Assembly: GCF_000518085.1 (NCBI RefSeq)
Contig: NZ_KI912377.1
Span: 82,684 to 122,779 of the forward strand
DNA from: Bartonella grahamii ATCC 700132
GTDB taxonomy: Bacteria; Pseudomonadota; Alphaproteobacteria; Rhizobiales; Rhizobiaceae
Direction: 5' to 3'
Length of the DNA: 40,096 nucleotides
In this document: one piece after another, positions 9,016-20,493 of the stretch
Position numbering within the stretch: position 1 is the stretch's first letter
How the letters are laid out: each line of letters begins with the position of its first letter
Notes under the pieces: model-generated
Told to the model about the DNA's origin: nothing
Database searches by the model: none
What the model saw: the letters and a program-made list of their open reading frames with translations, nothing else
Translations under genes and position numbers: made by a program

Positions 9016-10809
9016 ATGCACCGTTATCGCAGTCATCATTGTGCGGCTCTTCGTAGATGTGATGTAGGAGAACAAGTCCGTCTTTCGGGATGGGTTCATC
9101 GTGTTCGTGATCATGGAGGAATTCTTTTTGTGGATTTACGTGATCATTTTGGAATTACACAAATTGTTGCTGATCCTGCTTCGCCGGCTTTTAAAGTTAT
9201 TGAAAAAGTGCGTTCTGAATGGGTTATTCGTGTGGATGGAGAGGTATGTGCACGTTCTGATGAGGTTATTAATGCAACGCTTCCAACAGGTGAGATTGAA
9301 ATTGTTGCACAAGAGGTAGAAATTCTTTCAAAATCTGATGAACTTCCTTTACCGGTTTTTGGTGAGCCTGATTATCCAGAAGATATTCGATTAAAATATC
9401 GTTTTCTTGATTTGCGTCGGGAGACTATGCACAAAAATATCATGCGTCGGACTGAAATTATTGCGGCTATGAGACGGGCTATGCAAAATAATGGTTTTAC
9501 GGAATTTACGACGCCACTTTTGACAGCTTCATCGCCGGAAGGAGCACGTGATTTTTTGGTTCCAAGTCGTGTTCATCAGGGAAAATTTTATGCGCTACCG
9601 CAAGCACCACAGCAATATAAACAGTTGTTGATGATGTCAGGTTTTGATCGTTATTTTCAGATTGCTCCATGTTTTAGAGATGAAGATCCAAGGGCCGACC
9701 GTCTTCCTGGTGAATTTTATCAATTAGATGTTGAAATGAGTTTTGTTGAGCAAGAAGATGTTTTAGCAACTATGGAACCTATTATGCGTTCTATTTTTGA
9801 AGAATTTGCAGATGGAAAAACTGTGACACAGAGCTTTCCTCGCATTTCCTATGATGAAGCAATGCAAAAATATGGTTCTGATAAGCCTGATCTACGTAAT
9901 CCGATCATTATGGAAGATGTTTCTCAACATTTTTATAATTCTGGTTTCAAAGTCTTTTCTCAAATTTTAGCGAATGATGAGAATGCACAAGTGTGGGCTA
10001 TTCCGGCTAAAACGGGTGGAAGTCGTGCTTTTTGTGATCGTATGAATGTATGGGCACAAGGCGAGGGGCAACCAGGGCTCGGTTATATTTTTTGGCGTGA
10101 AGAAAAAGGAAATTTTGAAGGAGCAGGGCCTATCGCCAAAAATATTGGTCAACAGCGAGCTGAAGCGCTCCGTATACAGCTTGGACTTGAAAGTGGTGAT
10201 GCTTGTTTTTTTGTGGCTGGAGATCCAAAAAAATTCGCATCTTTTGCTGGAGCAGCCCGTACACGGGTAGGGGAAGAATTAGATCTTCTCGATAGAGAGA
10301 GTTTCTCTTTGGCTTGGATTGTTGATTTTCCATTTTTTGAATGGAATGAAGATGAGAAAAAGATTGATTTTGCACATAATCCTTTTTCCATGCCTCAAGG
10401 GGGAGAAAATGCTCTTGAGACCCAAGATCCTCTTACTCTTAAAGCTTTTCAATATGATCTTGTTTGCAATGGTTATGAAATTGCATCAGGTGGAATTCGT
10501 AATCACTTACCAGAAATGATGCTTAAAGTTTTTGAACTTGTAGGACTTTCTAAGGAAGTTGTGAAAGATCGTTTCGGTGGTCTTTATCGTGCATTCCATT
10601 ATGGGGCTCCGCCACACGGTGGTATGGCTGCGGGAATTGACCGCATCATTATGCTGTTGCAAGGTGTTAAAAATTTGCGTGAAGTTGCTTTATTTCCTAT
10701 GAATCAACAGGCACTTGATCTTTTGATGAGTGCTCCGTCTGATGTTTCTCCCACACAATTACGTGATTTAGGAATCCGTATGGCTCCTACTCACAAAAAT
10801 AGCTCATAA
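9016..10809 (+). CDS. aspS: aspartyl-tRNA synthetase, bacterial type
   Basis: 597 residues. An N-terminal OB anticodon-binding domain ([20 protein letters not shown], from about residue 20) is followed by the class II core: motif 1 region, the [12 protein letters not shown] substrate loop, motif 2 ([19 protein letters not shown] near residue 220) and motif 3 ([14 protein letters not shown] near residue 535). The bacterial GAD insertion lies between motifs 2 and 3. It charges tRNA-Asp and, in organisms lacking AsnRS, may also charge tRNA-Asn for transamidation; which applies cannot be seen here. It starts 132 nt from the divergent rnd. Confidence 0.97.
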   Translation: MHRYRSHHCAALRRCDVGEQVRLSGWVHRVRDHGGILFVDLRDHFGITQIVADPASPAFKVIEKVRSEWVIRVDGEVCARSDEVINATLPTGEIEIVAQEVEILSKSDELPLPVFGEPDYPEDIRLKYRFLDLRRETMHKNIMRRTEIIAAMRRAMQNNGFTEFTTPLLTASSPEGARDFLVPSRVHQGKFYALPQAPQQYKQLLMMSGFDRYFQIAPCFRDEDPRADRLPGEFYQLDVEMSFVEQEDVLATMEPIMRSIFEEFADGKTVTQSFPRISYDEAMQKYGSDKPDLRNPIIMEDVSQHFYNSGFKVFSQILANDENAQVWAIPAKTGGSRAFCDRMNVWAQGEGQPGLGYIFWREEKGNFEGAGPIAKNIGQQRAEALRIQLGLESGDACFFVAGDPKKFASFAGAARTRVGEELDLLDRESFSLAWIVDFPFFEWNEDEKKIDFAHNPFSMPQGGENALETQDPLTLKAFQYDLVCNGYEIASGGIRNHLPEMMLKVFELVGLSKEVVKDRFGGLYRAFHYGAPPHGGMAAGIDRIIMLLQGVKNLREVALFPMNQQALDLLMSAPSDVSPTQLRDLGIRMAPTHKNSS

Positions 10810-11586
10810 AGTTGATTATGGATTGTTTTCATCTTTTTCTTATGTAGAGTGAAGTTTTGATGCCTCTCAAGAGCATCATGTGTGTGTGCTGTTTGTGAAA
10901 TTTAGATAGACAAAAACGCCATTGTGTTGATTCTTTACGAGGCATTTTTATTCCTTGTTTTTATAATGCCTCTCCCCCTTGTGATAGGTGAGGAAATGAT
11001 TGTGATTGTTTTATCATGAATAAATTAGAAATAAGAGAATTCTATAAGTTTTGGGAGTCTCATTTTAGTTGAAAAAAATGAATTATCTTTATAAGTCAAT
11101 ATATTATTTATTTTTTGTTGAAGTTTTTACAATGTTGTAGCAGAGAATTGTGTCTCTTCGTTTTTATGAGAATAATACGGTTTTCTATTCTATGAACTTA
11201 TTCTGAAAAGTTTAAATTTTATAAGCTTTGAATATTTTTTTAGTTTTTCATAGAAAAACTGAATGGGGTTGTTATACAATTTATCTTTATAATAAAAGGT
11301 GATGTTTGAAAAGTGCTTTTGTCATTCCAAAAAGAGATGAAATAACCCTTTGTGAGCAGTTAAATTATTGTCGGATTTGACAAAGCTTTCAATAAATCAC
11401 TTAGGACAAGGGGGGAAGGACATGTATAAATTTTTCAAATTGATATAATTTTCTGTTCATGTTCTAATCGCAGCGTTTGTTTTTATGTAATTGACTTTTA
11501 ATAAAAAAGTCGACTCATAGAAGATTTCATTAAATAAATCCTATAAAATAATTTCTTATTATTGTGGGAATTGTTATTTTAATACT
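10810..11586. other. 777-nt gene-free gap between aspS and parC
   Basis: No convincing open frame or RNA gene is seen. Two inverted repeats follow aspS: TGATGC / GCATCA (10858-10863 and 10873-10878, 9-nt loop), and GAGGCAT / ATGCCTC (10939-10945 and 10966-10972, 20-nt loop). Neither is followed by a clear U run, so neither is called as a terminator. The remainder is AT-rich and presumably includes the parC promoter. Confidence 0.5.
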
Positions 11587-13836
11587 ATGTCTGATAAAAT
11601 GAATTTACCTTTTGATAAAGAACATATTGAACCAATAGAATTACGTTCTGCTTTACAGGAACGTTATTTGGCTTATGCACTTTCTACGATTACACACCGT
11701 GCATTGCCTGATGTACGTGATGGATTGAAGCCTGTCCACCGGCGGATTGTTCATGCGATGCGTCTTCTCAAACTAAATCCTGGACAGTCTTATGCGAAAT
11801 GCGCGCGGATTGTCGGTGATGTCATGGGAAAATTTCATCCTCATGGGGATGCATCTATTTATGATGCTTTGGTGCGCTTGGCTCAAAGTTTTGCTGTTCG
11901 TTATCCGTTGGTTGATGGGCAAGGCAATTTTGGTAATATTGATGGTGATAATGCTGCTGCCATGCGTTATACGGAAGCACGTATGACTGAAGTGGCTGCA
12001 TTGTTACTTGAAGGAATTAATGAGAATGCTATTGATTTTCGTTTAACCTATAATGAAGAAGATGAAGAGCCTGTTGTTTTACCAGGAGCTTTCCCTAATC
12101 TTTTAGCAAATGGTTCTTCTGGTATTGCTGTTGGTATGGCAACATCTATTCCACCCCATAATGTTGCTGAGCTTTGTGATGCAGCGCTCCATTTGATTGC
12201 GCATCCCGATGTAAATGATGAGGAATTAAATCAATTCGTTCTTGGTCCTGATTTCCCGACAGGGGGAATTTTAGTTGAGCCTAAAAAAAGTATTGAGGAA
12301 TCTTATCGTGTTGGGCGTGGATTCTTTCGTTTGCGTTCACGTTGGCATCAGGAATCGGGTAGCCGTGGTTCTTATGTGATTGTTGTGACTGAAATTCCTT
12401 ATCAGATTCAAAAGTCACGTCTTATTGAAAAAACAGCAGAGTTATTGCTTGCACGGCGATTGCCAATGCTTGAGGATATCCAAGATGAATCAGCAGAAGA
12501 TATCAGAATCGTGCTGGTTCCTAAAAATCGTACGGTTGATCCGGAGCTTCTTATGGAGTCTCTTTTTAAATTGACTGATTTTGAAGTAAGATTTCCCCTT
12601 AATCTGAATGTTTTGTCTTTGGGAAAAATACCCAATGTTCTCTCTTTGCGTGAGAGTTTACAGCAATGGCTCGAACATCGTCAAGAAGTCCTTATTCGTC
12701 GCTCTCATTATCGGCTTGATCAAATTGATTGTCGATTAGAAATTCTTCATGGATATCTTATTGCCTATTTAAATCTTGATGAGGTTATTCAGATTATTCG
12801 TGAAGAGGATGAACCTAAAAAGCAGCTGATTAGTCGTTTTGAATTAACAGAAAATCAAGCTGAAGCTATTCTTAATATGCGCTTACGTTCTTTGCGTAAG
12901 CTTGAGGAATTTGAAATTCGTAAAGAATTTGAAAGTTTGAAAGCTGAAAAAGAAAAGCTACAGAATTTGTTGGCTTCTCCTATAAAACAATGGAAAATAA
13001 TTTCAGAAGAAATCAAAAAAGTTCGAAATACTTTTGGTCCTGAAACACCCTTAGGGAAAAGACGTACGACATTTGAAGAGGCACCTAGACATGATCTTGA
13101 TGATATTCAACAGGCAATGATCGAAAAAGAGCCGATTACTATTGTTATTTCTGAAAAGGGGTGGATGCGTGCTTTGAAGGGACATTTGAACGATTATAAA
13201 GCACTTTCTTTTAAAGAAGGAGACAGTTTAAAGTTAGCATTTCCAGCATTTACGACCGACAAGATTGTGCTGATAAGTACGGGGGGAAAGTTTTTTGCTA
13301 TTGGTGCAAATAGTTTACCTGGAGGGCGGGGACATGGTGAACCTATTCGTCTTTTAGTTGATATGGATGATGAGCACGATGTCCTTACAGCTTTTGTGCA
13401 TCACGCTGAGGAAAAATTGCTCTTGGTTTCATCTCACGGTAATGGTTTTATTGTTTCTTCTGCAGAAGTGATCGCCAATACACGAAAAGGAAAGCAAGTG
13501 ATGAATGTGAAAGCTCCTGATAAGGTAAAGCTTTGTGTTCAAGTAAATGGTGATCATGTTGCGGTGGTTGGAGAAAACCGTAAAATGCTTATTTTTTCTA
13601 TTGAACAAATACCAGAAATGAATCGCGGTAAAGGTGTTCGTTTACAGCGTTATAAAGAAGGTGGTGTTGTTGATGCCAAGACTTTCAATTTATCAGAAGG
13701 CTTAAGTTGGCAAGATACAGCTGAACGAATCTTTAACCGTCAGGCGGACGATCTCTTTGAATGGATGGGAATGCGTGCGGGAGTCGGGCGTTTGGTTCCA
13801 AGAGGATTTCCAAAATCAGGAAAATTTATTAATTAA
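11587..13836 (+). CDS. parC: DNA topoisomerase IV subunit A
   Basis: 749 residues. With ParE it decatenates daughter chromosomes. The breakage-reunion domain has [35 protein letters not shown] and the active-site Tyr128 in AMRYTEARM. The length, the short C-terminal beta-pinwheel region and the absence of the QRRGGKG GyrA box point to ParC and not GyrA. In the quinolone-resistance region the loop reads [15 protein letters not shown]. Ala89 stands where E. coli ParC has Ser80, and Asp93 where it has Glu84. The start at 11587 has no strong Shine-Dalgarno; a second ATG is at codon 5. Confidence 0.95.
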   Translation: MSDKMNLPFDKEHIEPIELRSALQERYLAYALSTITHRALPDVRDGLKPVHRRIVHAMRLLKLNPGQSYAKCARIVGDVMGKFHPHGDASIYDALVRLAQSFAVRYPLVDGQGNFGNIDGDNAAAMRYTEARMTEVAALLLEGINENAIDFRLTYNEEDEEPVVLPGAFPNLLANGSSGIAVGMATSIPPHNVAELCDAALHLIAHPDVNDEELNQFVLGPDFPTGGILVEPKKSIEESYRVGRGFFRLRSRWHQESGSRGSYVIVVTEIPYQIQKSRLIEKTAELLLARRLPMLEDIQDESAEDIRIVLVPKNRTVDPELLMESLFKLTDFEVRFPLNLNVLSLGKIPNVLSLRESLQQWLEHRQEVLIRRSHYRLDQIDCRLEILHGYLIAYLNLDEVIQIIREEDEPKKQLISRFELTENQAEAILNMRLRSLRKLEEFEIRKEFESLKAEKEKLQNLLASPIKQWKIISEEIKKVRNTFGPETPLGKRRTTFEEAPRHDLDDIQQAMIEKEPITIVISEKGWMRALKGHLNDYKALSFKEGDSLKLAFPAFTTDKIVLISTGGKFFAIGANSLPGGRGHGEPIRLLVDMDDEHDVLTAFVHHAEEKLLLVSSHGNGFIVSSAEVIANTRKGKQVMNVKAPDKVKLCVQVNGDHVAVVGENRKMLIFSIEQIPEMNRGKGVRLQRYKEGGVVDAKTFNLSEGLSWQDTAERIFNRQADDLFEWMGMRAGVGRLVPRGFPKSGKFIN

Positions 13837-14173
13837 ATGTATTTTATAAATGGGAAAATTCCCTATGGTTTTATGATTGTGTAAGATATTAATTTATAAG
13901 GATAATTTATTATTTTTTATATTGAAAAAAACCTAAAGCGTGAGTTTTTTCTATTTCGATCTTGTTCAGGTTAAATCAATCAAAACTGTTTTTTAACATT
14001 ACAGCATTTATGGGTGCTGTCGTGAAATGGTTTGATATTTTGAGAGCTGTACCTTTAAACAAACAATGTGACTGTTTAACACAAGAGTGTTCTATTTGGA
14101 GATGTTTTATTTGTCTGATCGGTTTATCTCCTTATTGTCTAAGAGAGATGTTATTAATCTTTCGTAGTAATAT
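13837..14173. other. convergent gap between parC and the MFS exporter
   Basis: 337 nt between two converging genes. A short palindrome GGGAAAATTCCC (about 13853-13864) follows parC, and an imperfect A-run/T-run pairing lies around 13923-13950. Either could contribute to termination, but neither is a textbook terminator. No protein gene is supported. Confidence 0.4.
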
Positions 14174-15430
14174 TTATTCGTTAGGATTGCTATGATATTG
14201 CCTAAAAAGATGCCCACGTTCAGCCCATAAGACGAGAAGTATGGCAGCGAGACTCAAAAAGAAAAATCCTGCTGAGTTTGGGATGGTTGTTTCATCAAAT
14301 TGTTGGGCAATAAAAAAGCTGAGTCCTGCACCGATAGATGTTTGAAGAAAGCCAGATACAGAAGAAGCTGTTCCAGCAATTTCCCCCACAGATTCGAGAG
14401 CGAGTGTATTGAAATTGGCCATAATGCCACCGCAGGCAAACATCAGTATACAGAATAACAGCATGTAAAAAGCAAAAGGAAGAATACCATCTGTTAAGAT
14501 AGAGCCAATAAACCATACACATGAAGTGATACAAAAGAGCAAAAGCATAGTATGAGCAATACGCCGCATTCCAAGGCGTCCAACGAGTTGAGAGTTCATG
14601 AATGATGAGAAAGCCTGAAATGCAGCACCAACTGCAAAGGCAATAGGGAACCAAAGTCCTAGATTATAGATCCCTTCATACGTTTGTTGTGATGTATTAA
14701 CGGCAGTAAAGATACAGCCTAAAATAATCGAAGTTGCTAGTGTATAGCAAAGTGTTGTGCGATTGGTTATTACAATCCATAAATTATGTTTGACTGAAGA
14801 AAAGGAAAGAGAGCGTTGCGTATAAAGAGTTTCCGGCAAGCGGAATTGAATCCAAATCATCAATCCGAAACCAATCATTGCCATGAAAATAAAAATATAT
14901 TGCCAATGTCCAAGCAGTAAAATGATCTGTCCTGTTGCGGGACCAACCATTGGTGCAACAAGAAAAACCATCATAACAATAGACATAACTTCTGCCATTT
15001 TTCGACCACTGTAAAGATCACGTACGACGGAAACTGTAAGAACCCGCATAGCAGCTCCTCCAATACCTTGTAAGATACGCAAAATAAGTAAGAGAGAAAA
15101 ATCAGTTACAAAGGCACAGCCAATCGCCGTAAATGAATAAAAAGCAAGACCAATAAGAATAAGTTTACGTCGTCCATACCTATCGCTTATTGGACCGAAA
15201 AATATTTGAGCAATACCATAGCTAATAAGATAACTCGAAATGATATAATGTTGATCATTTTCATTGAGAACATTTAAGCCATCTAAAATATTAGGCATAG
15301 CTGGCAGCATAATATCAACAGCTATAGCGTTAATAGCCATGAGCGAAGCAATAAGAATAACAAATTCTTTATAGCCAATTTTTTTTCTAATCGCATCACT
15401 ATGCGTTTGTTCATCGACTGAATATGACAT
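14174..15430 (-). CDS. MFS drug-resistance transporter, Bcr/CflA family
   Basis: 418 residues with about 12 hydrophobic segments. Motif A of the major facilitator superfamily lies between TM2 and TM3 (FFGPISDRYGRRKLILIG, near residue 78), and the TM4-TM5 region has LRILQGIGGAAMRVLTVSVVRD, typical of Bcr/CflA proton-driven drug exporters. The motif MLPAMPNI in TM1 also fits this family. It should sit in the inner membrane and export hydrophobic drugs in exchange for protons; the substrate is unknown. The start at 15430 is preceded by AAGGATG at good spacing. It follows grxD on the same strand with about 70 nt between them. Confidence 0.9.
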   Translation of the reverse strand: MSYSVDEQTHSDAIRKKIGYKEFVILIASLMAINAIAVDIMLPAMPNILDGLNVLNENDQHYIISSYLISYGIAQIFFGPISDRYGRRKLILIGLAFYSFTAIGCAFVTDFSLLLILRILQGIGGAAMRVLTVSVVRDLYSGRKMAEVMSIVMMVFLVAPMVGPATGQIILLLGHWQYIFIFMAMIGFGLMIWIQFRLPETLYTQRSLSFSSVKHNLWIVITNRTTLCYTLATSIILGCIFTAVNTSQQTYEGIYNLGLWFPIAFAVGAAFQAFSSFMNSQLVGRLGMRRIAHTMLLLFCITSCVWFIGSILTDGILPFAFYMLLFCILMFACGGIMANFNTLALESVGEIAGTASSVSGFLQTSIGAGLSFFIAQQFDETTIPNSAGFFFLSLAAILLVLWAERGHLFRQYHSNPNE

Positions 15431-15501
15431 ATGGCATCCTTGAAATAGAAATTTCGTCTGAAAACAGCTCTTTTTAAGAGTCTGAATAAAATGAAAGATA
15501 C

Positions 15502-15834
15502 CTATGATTGATTACAGGGAATATTTTTTTCTTTCAAAAGTTCCTGTAACTCATTGTTTTGAAACATCTCTTTAACAATATCACAGCCTCCGACAAATTC
15601 ACCCTTGATATACAGCTGTGGAATTGTTGGCCAATTTGAGTAATCTTTAATTCCTTGACGCAATTCGTTAGAAGTTAAGATATTAATTCCTTTATAATTC
15701 AATCCTAAATAGTCAAGGATTTGAACAACTTGTCCTGAAAACCCGCATTGCGGAGCGTCAGGTGTTCCTTTCATGAATAAAATGACGTCGTTTGTTTTAA
15801 TCTCGTTGTCAATAAAATCATGAACAGTGGTCAT
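15502..15834 (-). CDS. grxD: monothiol glutaredoxin (CGFS type)
   Basis: 110 residues, the typical Grx4 length. The signature site CGFS is present in [19 protein letters not shown], with [20 protein letters not shown] carrying the cis-Pro and GG-CD glutathione-binding elements. CGFS glutaredoxins carry or transfer [2Fe-2S] clusters and partner with BolA proteins. The neighbouring upstream gene is exactly such a BolA protein, about 100 nt away, which supports a shared function in iron-sulfur cluster trafficking. GAGGGAT precedes the ATG. Confidence 0.95.
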   Translation of the reverse strand: MTTVHDFIDNEIKTNDVILFMKGTPDAPQCGFSGQVVQILDYLGLNYKGINILTSNELRQGIKDYSNWPTIPQLYIKGEFVGGCDIVKEMFQNNELQELLKEKNIPCNQS

Positions 15835-15932
15835 TTTTATCCCTCGATATTTCAGATTTTTATAAGTGTGTAATTTATATTCATACTGTTTTTAATCGTA
15901 TTAAATGAGTGAATGCAAGAAGAAATTTTAGA

Positions 15933-16166
15933 TTATTTTGGGATATTTGTTTGCAACATTAAGGCGTGAAGGTCATTTCCCATATTGCCTTTAAGGGCAT
16001 CATAGACCATTTTATGTTGTTGAACACGGGTTTTACCACGAAAGCTTTCAGAAATAACTTCTGCAGCGTAATGTTCTCCATCTCCAGCAAGATCACGAAT
16101 TGTTACAGTAGCATCAGGAATGCCTTCACGAATAAGCGTTTCAATTGCATGGGCACTCATTGCCAT
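15933..16166 (-). CDS. BolA family protein
   Basis: About 77 residues in a BolA fold: an N-terminal helix (AHAIETLIREGIPDATVTIRD), a beta hairpin (HYAAEVISESFRGKTRVQQH) and a C-terminal helix (KMVYDALKGNMGNDLHALML). The conserved C-terminal His after the RGK-x-x-x-x-QH stretch is a candidate Fe-S ligand when bound to a CGFS glutaredoxin. Two ATGs are adjacent (16169 and 16166). AGGAG is better spaced from the second, so that one is used. It sits between purL and grxD, the usual alphaproteobacterial order. It is closer to the IbaG/short BolA group than to E. coli BolA by length. Confidence 0.9.
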   Translation of the reverse strand: MAMSAHAIETLIREGIPDATVTIRDLAGDGEHYAAEVISESFRGKTRVQQHKMVYDALKGNMGNDLHALMLQTNIPK

Positions 16167-16225
16167 CATTATTCTCCTATGTTATTCATTTTTTATAAAG
16201 GCTGTTTAAGAGAAAAAAACAATTT

Positions 16226-18436
16226 TTACTCTTCACCCATAAATTGTGGAAACCAGTTTTCATAGGCTTTTGTGAGTTTGTCTACTGAAAGTGTTAATAT
16301 CCCATCTATAATGAGAGAAGTTCCCTCAACTTGACCTAACTCTGTTAAAGAAACTGTATTGATTTGTGCGCGCTCTTTAAGACTATTGAGAGAGTGAGGT
16401 TTGACGGCTAAAAGATAACGTCCTTGGTCTTCTCCAAAAAGTTCTGCATGATGGGGTGATTTGTTGCTTAACGTTACTTTGATTCCTTTACCTGCTTTAA
16501 TCACCATTTCGGCAAGTGCTATCGCTAATCCTCCGTCAGAAATGTCATGAGCAGCATGAATAAAACCGCTATTAATGGCATCTCGAACAAATTGACCATG
16601 CTTTTTTTCAAGTTGTAAATCTACAGGGGGGGGGGCACCTGCATCAATATTTAAAATGTTACGTGCATAAATTGATTGTCCTAAATGAGAGCCGCAATTT
16701 CCTACTAAAACAAGAATATCTCCATTTTGCATACCACTTATTGTTACCATTTTAGACCAATCATTAAGAAGTCCTACACCAGCAATTGTGGGGGTTGGAA
16801 GAATGGCTTCCCCATTTGTTTCGTTGTAAAGAGAAACATTGCCTGAAACGATAGGAAAATCGAGGATTCTACAAGCTTCTCCTATACCTTTAATAGCTAA
16901 AACCAGCTGTCCCATAATTTCAGGTTTTTCAGGGTTACCAAAATTGAGATTATCTGTCGCAGCCAGTGGTGTTGCACCTGTCGTACTAATATTTCGCCAG
17001 CATTCTGCGACAGCTTGTTTTCCTCCTTCATAAGGGTCTGCTTCACAATAACGAGGTGTTACATCAGAAGAAAAAGCAAGAGCACGTTTGCTGTTGTTTC
17101 CTACACGGATAACGCCTGCATCACCTCCTGGACAAACAAGGCTATTTCCTTGGATAAGGGTATCATATTGTTCATAAACCCATCGCCGTGAACTTTGATC
17201 AGCAGAATTCAATAAGGATAGAAGCGCATCACCAAGATTTTCAACCTTTTTGACGTCTTCTGCTTTCAAGGGTGTTTTTTTGGCCGGTTCACTCCAAGGA
17301 CGATCATAAACAGGCGCTTCATCACCAAGCTCTTTGATGGGAAGATTGACAACTTCTTCTCCTTGATGAAATACACGAAAACGTAAATCATCGGTTGTTT
17401 TTCCAATGATAGAAAAATGCAGCCCCCACTTATGAAAAATTGCTTCTGCTTGCTTTTCTAGTTCTGGTTTAAGAACCATGAGCATGCGCTCTTGACTTTC
17501 AGAAAGCATCATTTCATAGGCTTTCATGTTTTCTTCTCGAACAGGAACTGTATCGAGATTAAGCTGTATCCCTAGATTTCCTTTTGCACCCATTTCAACG
17601 GCAGAAGAGGTGAGTCCTGCTGCCCCCATATCTTGAATAGCAACTACGGCTCCAAGTTCCATGAGCTCTAAACATGCTTCAAGAAGACATTTTTCTGTAA
17701 AAGGATCACCTACTTGAACAGTTGGGCGTTTTTCACTGATTGAATCATCAAATTCAGCAGAAGCCATTGTTGCTCCACCGACACCATCACGTCCTGTTTT
17801 TGCACCAAGATAAACAACAGGGAGTCCAATACCTTGCGCTTTAGAATAAAAAAGGGCGTTTGTCTTTGCAATACCGGCGACAAAAGCGTTAACAAGGATA
17901 TTGCCATTATAACGCTCATCAAAATTTACTTCTCCACCAATAGTTGGAACGCCGAAAGCATTGCTGTAACCACCAATTCCAGAAACAACACCAGAAACAA
18001 GATGGCGTGTTCTTGGGTGATCAGGAGCACCAAATCGCAATGCATTCATAGCAGCAACAGGACGGGCTCCCATTGTAAAGACATCACGTAAAATACCACC
18101 AACACCTGTCGCTGCACCTTGATAAGGTTCAATATAAGAAGGGTGGTTATGGCTTTCCATTTTGAAAACAACACATTGCCCTTCGCCAATATCGACAACA
18201 CCAGCATTTTCACCGGGTCCTTGGATGACACATTTTCCTTCTGTCGGAAGAGTCTTTAGCCATTTTTTAGATGATTTATAGGAACAATGTTCGTTCCACA
18301 TTGCAGAAAAAATTCCTAGTTCAGTAAATGTTGGTTCTCTACCGATTAACGTCAGGATACGTTGATATTCATCCTCTTTTAGCCCGTGTTGTGCAATGAG
18401 TTCTGGTGTAATAGTGATGTTATTGCAAGGCTTCAT
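16226..18436 (-). CDS. purL: phosphoribosylformylglycinamidine synthase subunit II
   Basis: 736 residues, the size of small PurL, which needs PurS and PurQ (both encoded just upstream). It converts FGAR, ATP and glutamine-derived ammonia to FGAM. Characteristic elements include [21 protein letters not shown] near residue 41, [25 protein letters not shown] near residue 90 (the ATP/Mg site), and repeated AIRS-fold domains with [17 protein letters not shown] and [18 protein letters not shown] run of ten G (16626-16635 on the plus strand) encodes Ala-Pro-Pro-Pro within the second half. It is separated from purQ by 290 nt, so it probably has its own promoter. Confidence 0.97.
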   Translation of the reverse strand: MKPCNNITITPELIAQHGLKEDEYQRILTLIGREPTFTELGIFSAMWNEHCSYKSSKKWLKTLPTEGKCVIQGPGENAGVVDIGEGQCVVFKMESHNHPSYIEPYQGAATGVGGILRDVFTMGARPVAAMNALRFGAPDHPRTRHLVSGVVSGIGGYSNAFGVPTIGGEVNFDERYNGNILVNAFVAGIAKTNALFYSKAQGIGLPVVYLGAKTGRDGVGGATMASAEFDDSISEKRPTVQVGDPFTEKCLLEACLELMELGAVVAIQDMGAAGLTSSAVEMGAKGNLGIQLNLDTVPVREENMKAYEMMLSESQERMLMVLKPELEKQAEAIFHKWGLHFSIIGKTTDDLRFRVFHQGEEVVNLPIKELGDEAPVYDRPWSEPAKKTPLKAEDVKKVENLGDALLSLLNSADQSSRRWVYEQYDTLIQGNSLVCPGGDAGVIRVGNNSKRALAFSSDVTPRYCEADPYEGGKQAVAECWRNISTTGATPLAATDNLNFGNPEKPEIMGQLVLAIKGIGEACRILDFPIVSGNVSLYNETNGEAILPTPTIAGVGLLNDWSKMVTISGMQNGDILVLVGNCGSHLGQSIYARNILNIDAGAPPPVDLQLEKKHGQFVRDAINSGFIHAAHDISDGGLAIALAEMVIKAGKGIKVTLSNKSPHHAELFGEDQGRYLLAVKPHSLNSLKERAQINTVSLTELGQVEGTSLIIDGILTLSVDKLTKAYENWFPQFMGEE

Positions 18437-18576
18437 GAGTATTTATCCGTTAAATTAATCGAAATTTAGCATTTTTATTTTTTTAATCTAGTAGCTTATA
18501 TTATAAGCAATAATGTTGTTTAATAATAAATAGTTATAGATAGTAAGCTGAAGATTTTGTTCGTTTGTTTGGTGGG

Positions 18577-18601
18577 ATTTAAGACTAAAATGGTCTTAAA
18601 T
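18577..18601. other. 9-bp hairpin between purQ and purL
   Basis: ATTTAAGAC (18577-18585) and GTCTTAAAT (18593-18601) form a perfect 9-bp stem with a 7-nt loop, 126 nt after the purQ stop and about 140 nt before the purL start. No U run follows on the minus strand, so it is not a standard terminator. It could stabilise an mRNA end or be an operator. The rest of the 290-nt gap is AT-rich and featureless. Confidence 0.45.
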
Positions 18602-18726
18602 ACTTATGTGTTTAGAAAATGATATCCATTGTTGTTTGTGAAGAGCTTTGTTCATAGATTTACGATGCGAGGAATAGTATAGATCCTTATTTTTGACAAT
18701 CATGGAGCGCGAGTATTTTTGCAGCA

Positions 18727-19398
18727 TTATCCATTTACTAACTCTAAAGCACTTTGAAAAAGTAAACGACCGTCAGTACCTCCGTGGGCGGGTTCAATAA
18801 AATTTTCAGGATGGGGCATCATACCAAGAATATTACCAGTTTTATTAACAATACCAGCAATATCTTTCATTGAGCCGTTCGGGTTTGTATTTTCTGCATA
18901 GCGAAAAACAATTTGTTCATTGTCTTCCATTTGCTTTAATGTTTCACTATCAACAAAATAATTTCCGTCATGATGGGCAACAGGACAACGAATAATTTGT
19001 CCTTTAGAATAATATCGAGAAAATTTTGTCTTGGCGTTAACGACTTCAAGTTTGATTTCACAACAAACAAATTTTAAAGAAGCGTTACGCATTAAAGTTC
19101 CAGGTAATAATCCTGCTTCCAACAAAATTTGAAATCCATTACAGATACCTATTATTGTAGTACCTTCTTGTGCTTTTTCACGAATGGCTTTTAAGATGGG
19201 CGTTCGCGCTCCAATAGCACCACATCTTAAGTAGTCGCCATAGGAAAAACCACCAGGAATAATAATAACATCTACATCTGGAATTGTTGTTTCTGTTTGC
19301 CAAATTTTTAGTGGCTCAACTCCCGTTATATGATGTAATGCTGCAACCATATCTCGATCACGATTTAATCCAGGAAGTTGAATGATGGCAGTTTTCAT
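18727..19398 (-). CDS. purQ: phosphoribosylformylglycinamidine synthase, glutaminase subunit
   Basis: 223 residues, a class I glutamine amidotransferase. The nucleophile elbow is [17 protein letters not shown] (Cys near residue 86), the oxyanion region is [16 protein letters not shown], and the His-Glu pair is in [15 protein letters not shown] near the C-terminus. It supplies ammonia to PurL. It starts 11 nt after purS ends, so purS and purQ are translated together. Confidence 0.97.
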   Translation of the reverse strand: MKTAIIQLPGLNRDRDMVAALHHITGVEPLKIWQTETTIPDVDVIIIPGGFSYGDYLRCGAIGARTPILKAIREKAQEGTTIIGICNGFQILLEAGLLPGTLMRNASLKFVCCEIKLEVVNAKTKFSRYYSKGQIIRCPVAHHDGNYFVDSETLKQMEDNEQIVFRYAENTNPNGSMKDIAGIVNKTGNILGMMPHPENFIEPAHGGTDGRLLFQSALELVNG

Positions 19399-19409
19399 GA
19401 GCGTTCCAC

Positions 19410-19649
19410 TTAAAAAAGTTCGATTGTATAATTTTCAATGACAGTATTTGCGAGTAACTCTTCACACATTTGTACAAGTTTTTTCTTTGCGGTTTCAGAA
19501 GGTAGATCATCAAGAACAATATCAAAAACCTTTCCTTGACGAATGGATTGAATGCCTTCGAAAGCTAAACTTTTTAAAGCACCGACAATTGCTTCTCCTT
19601 GTGGATCAAGAACGCTTTCTCTTAAAGTAACTGTAATGCGTGCTTTCAT
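19410..19649 (-). CDS. purS: phosphoribosylformylglycinamidine synthase subunit PurS
   Basis: 79 residues of the PurS family: an N-terminal strand ([19 protein letters not shown]), the motif [15 protein letters not shown] and a C-terminal IENYTIEL. PurS forms the scaffold linking PurL and PurQ. GGAAGC lies just before the ATG. The gene lies between purC and purQ on the same strand. Confidence 0.95.
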   Translation of the reverse strand: MKARITVTLRESVLDPQGEAIVGALKSLAFEGIQSIRQGKVFDIVLDDLPSETAKKKLVQMCEELLANTVIENYTIELF

Positions 19650-19668
19650 TTTTTGCTTCCTGCTTGTT

Positions 19669-19692
19669 AAAAGAACCTCTCCTTTGAAGAGG
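19669..19692 (-). terminator. possible terminator/attenuator between purC and purS
   Basis: On the minus strand CCTCT, a 7-nt loop and AGAGG form a 5-bp stem (19676-19692) followed by TTCTTTT. The stem is short, so strength is doubtful. It lies only about 20 nt before the purS ATG and could reduce readthrough from purC or mark the start of the purSQ unit. Confidence 0.3.
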
Positions 19693-19728
19693 GGTATTTA
19701 TATAAGGTGATGTTTTTTTGCCCTGTTT

Positions 19729-20493
19729 TTACTTTACGAGAACGGGACCACTTGGTCGTGTTGGTTCGTTTTCATTCATAATACCAAGGCGTTTGGCAAC
19801 TTCTTGATAGGCATTAATAAGCCCACCCATATCACGACGAAAACGGTCTTTATCCATTTTTTCTTGTGTGTGCATATCCCATAGTCGTGCAGAATCAGGT
19901 GAGATTTCATCAGCAAGAACAATGCGCATTGTTTCATCTTCCCACAGGCGACCAAATTCCATTTTAAAATCAATTAATTGGATGTTAACACCGGCAAAAA
20001 GCCCAGAAAGAAAATCATTAACACGAATTGAAAGTTGCATGATATCTTCTATCTCTTGTGGGACAGCCCACCCAAAAGCTGTGATATGTTCTTCCGTTAC
20101 CATAGGATCATCGAGAGAATCATTTTTATAGTAGAACTCAATGATGGATTGCGGAAGCGGGGTTCCTTCTTCCAGTCCTAAACGCTTAGCAAGAGAGCCG
20201 GCAGCAACATTGCGAACAACAACTTCCAACGGAATGATTTCCACTGCTTTAATAAGCTGTTCGCGCATGTTTATACGTTTGATAAAATGTGTTGGGATGC
20301 CCAAACGCCCAAGATGGCTAAAGATATGTTCCGAAATTCGGTTGTTTAAAACCCCTTTTCCGTCGATAATTTCATGTTTTTTTGCATTAAAGGCAGTTGC
20401 ATCATCTTTAAAAAATTGGATATAAGTTCCTGGTTCAGGTCCTTCATATAAAATTTTAGCCTTGCCTTCATAAATACGGTGGCGACGATTCAT
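19729..20493 (-). CDS. purC: SAICAR synthetase
   Basis: About 254 residues. It ligates aspartate to CAIR with ATP to give SAICAR. Family elements are [20 protein letters not shown] at the N-terminus, [40 protein letters not shown] near residue 90 and [13 protein letters not shown] with [14 protein letters not shown] near residue 195. Two ATGs are adjacent (20496, 20493); the second gives MNRRHR, the usual start of the family in Rhizobiales. AGAGAA precedes them. It precedes purS by about 80 nt. Confidence 0.96.
   Translation of the reverse strand: MNRRHRIYEGKAKILYEGPEPGTYIQFFKDDATAFNAKKHEIIDGKGVLNNRISEHIFSHLGRLGIPTHFIKRINMREQLIKAVEIIPLEVVVRNVAAGSLAKRLGLEEGTPLPQSIIEFYYKNDSLDDPMVTEEHITAFGWAVPQEIEDIMQLSIRVNDFLSGLFAGVNIQLIDFKMEFGRLWEDETMRIVLADEISPDSARLWDMHTQEKMDKDRFRRDMGGLINAYQEVAKRLGIMNENEPTRPSGPVLVK

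Noticed and set aside
10939..10972. Terminator after aspS
   Set aside because: The 7-bp inverted repeat has a 20-nt loop and is followed by TCCCCC, not a U run.
13962..14195. 77-codon plus-strand frame between parC and the exporter
   Set aside because: Non-ATG start, no recognisable domain, and it overlaps the exporter's end; composition looks like intergenic DNA.
15465..15485. Terminator between grxD and the exporter
   Set aside because: CTCTT/AAGAG gives only a 5-bp AT-rich stem with a 3-nt loop; not convincing.
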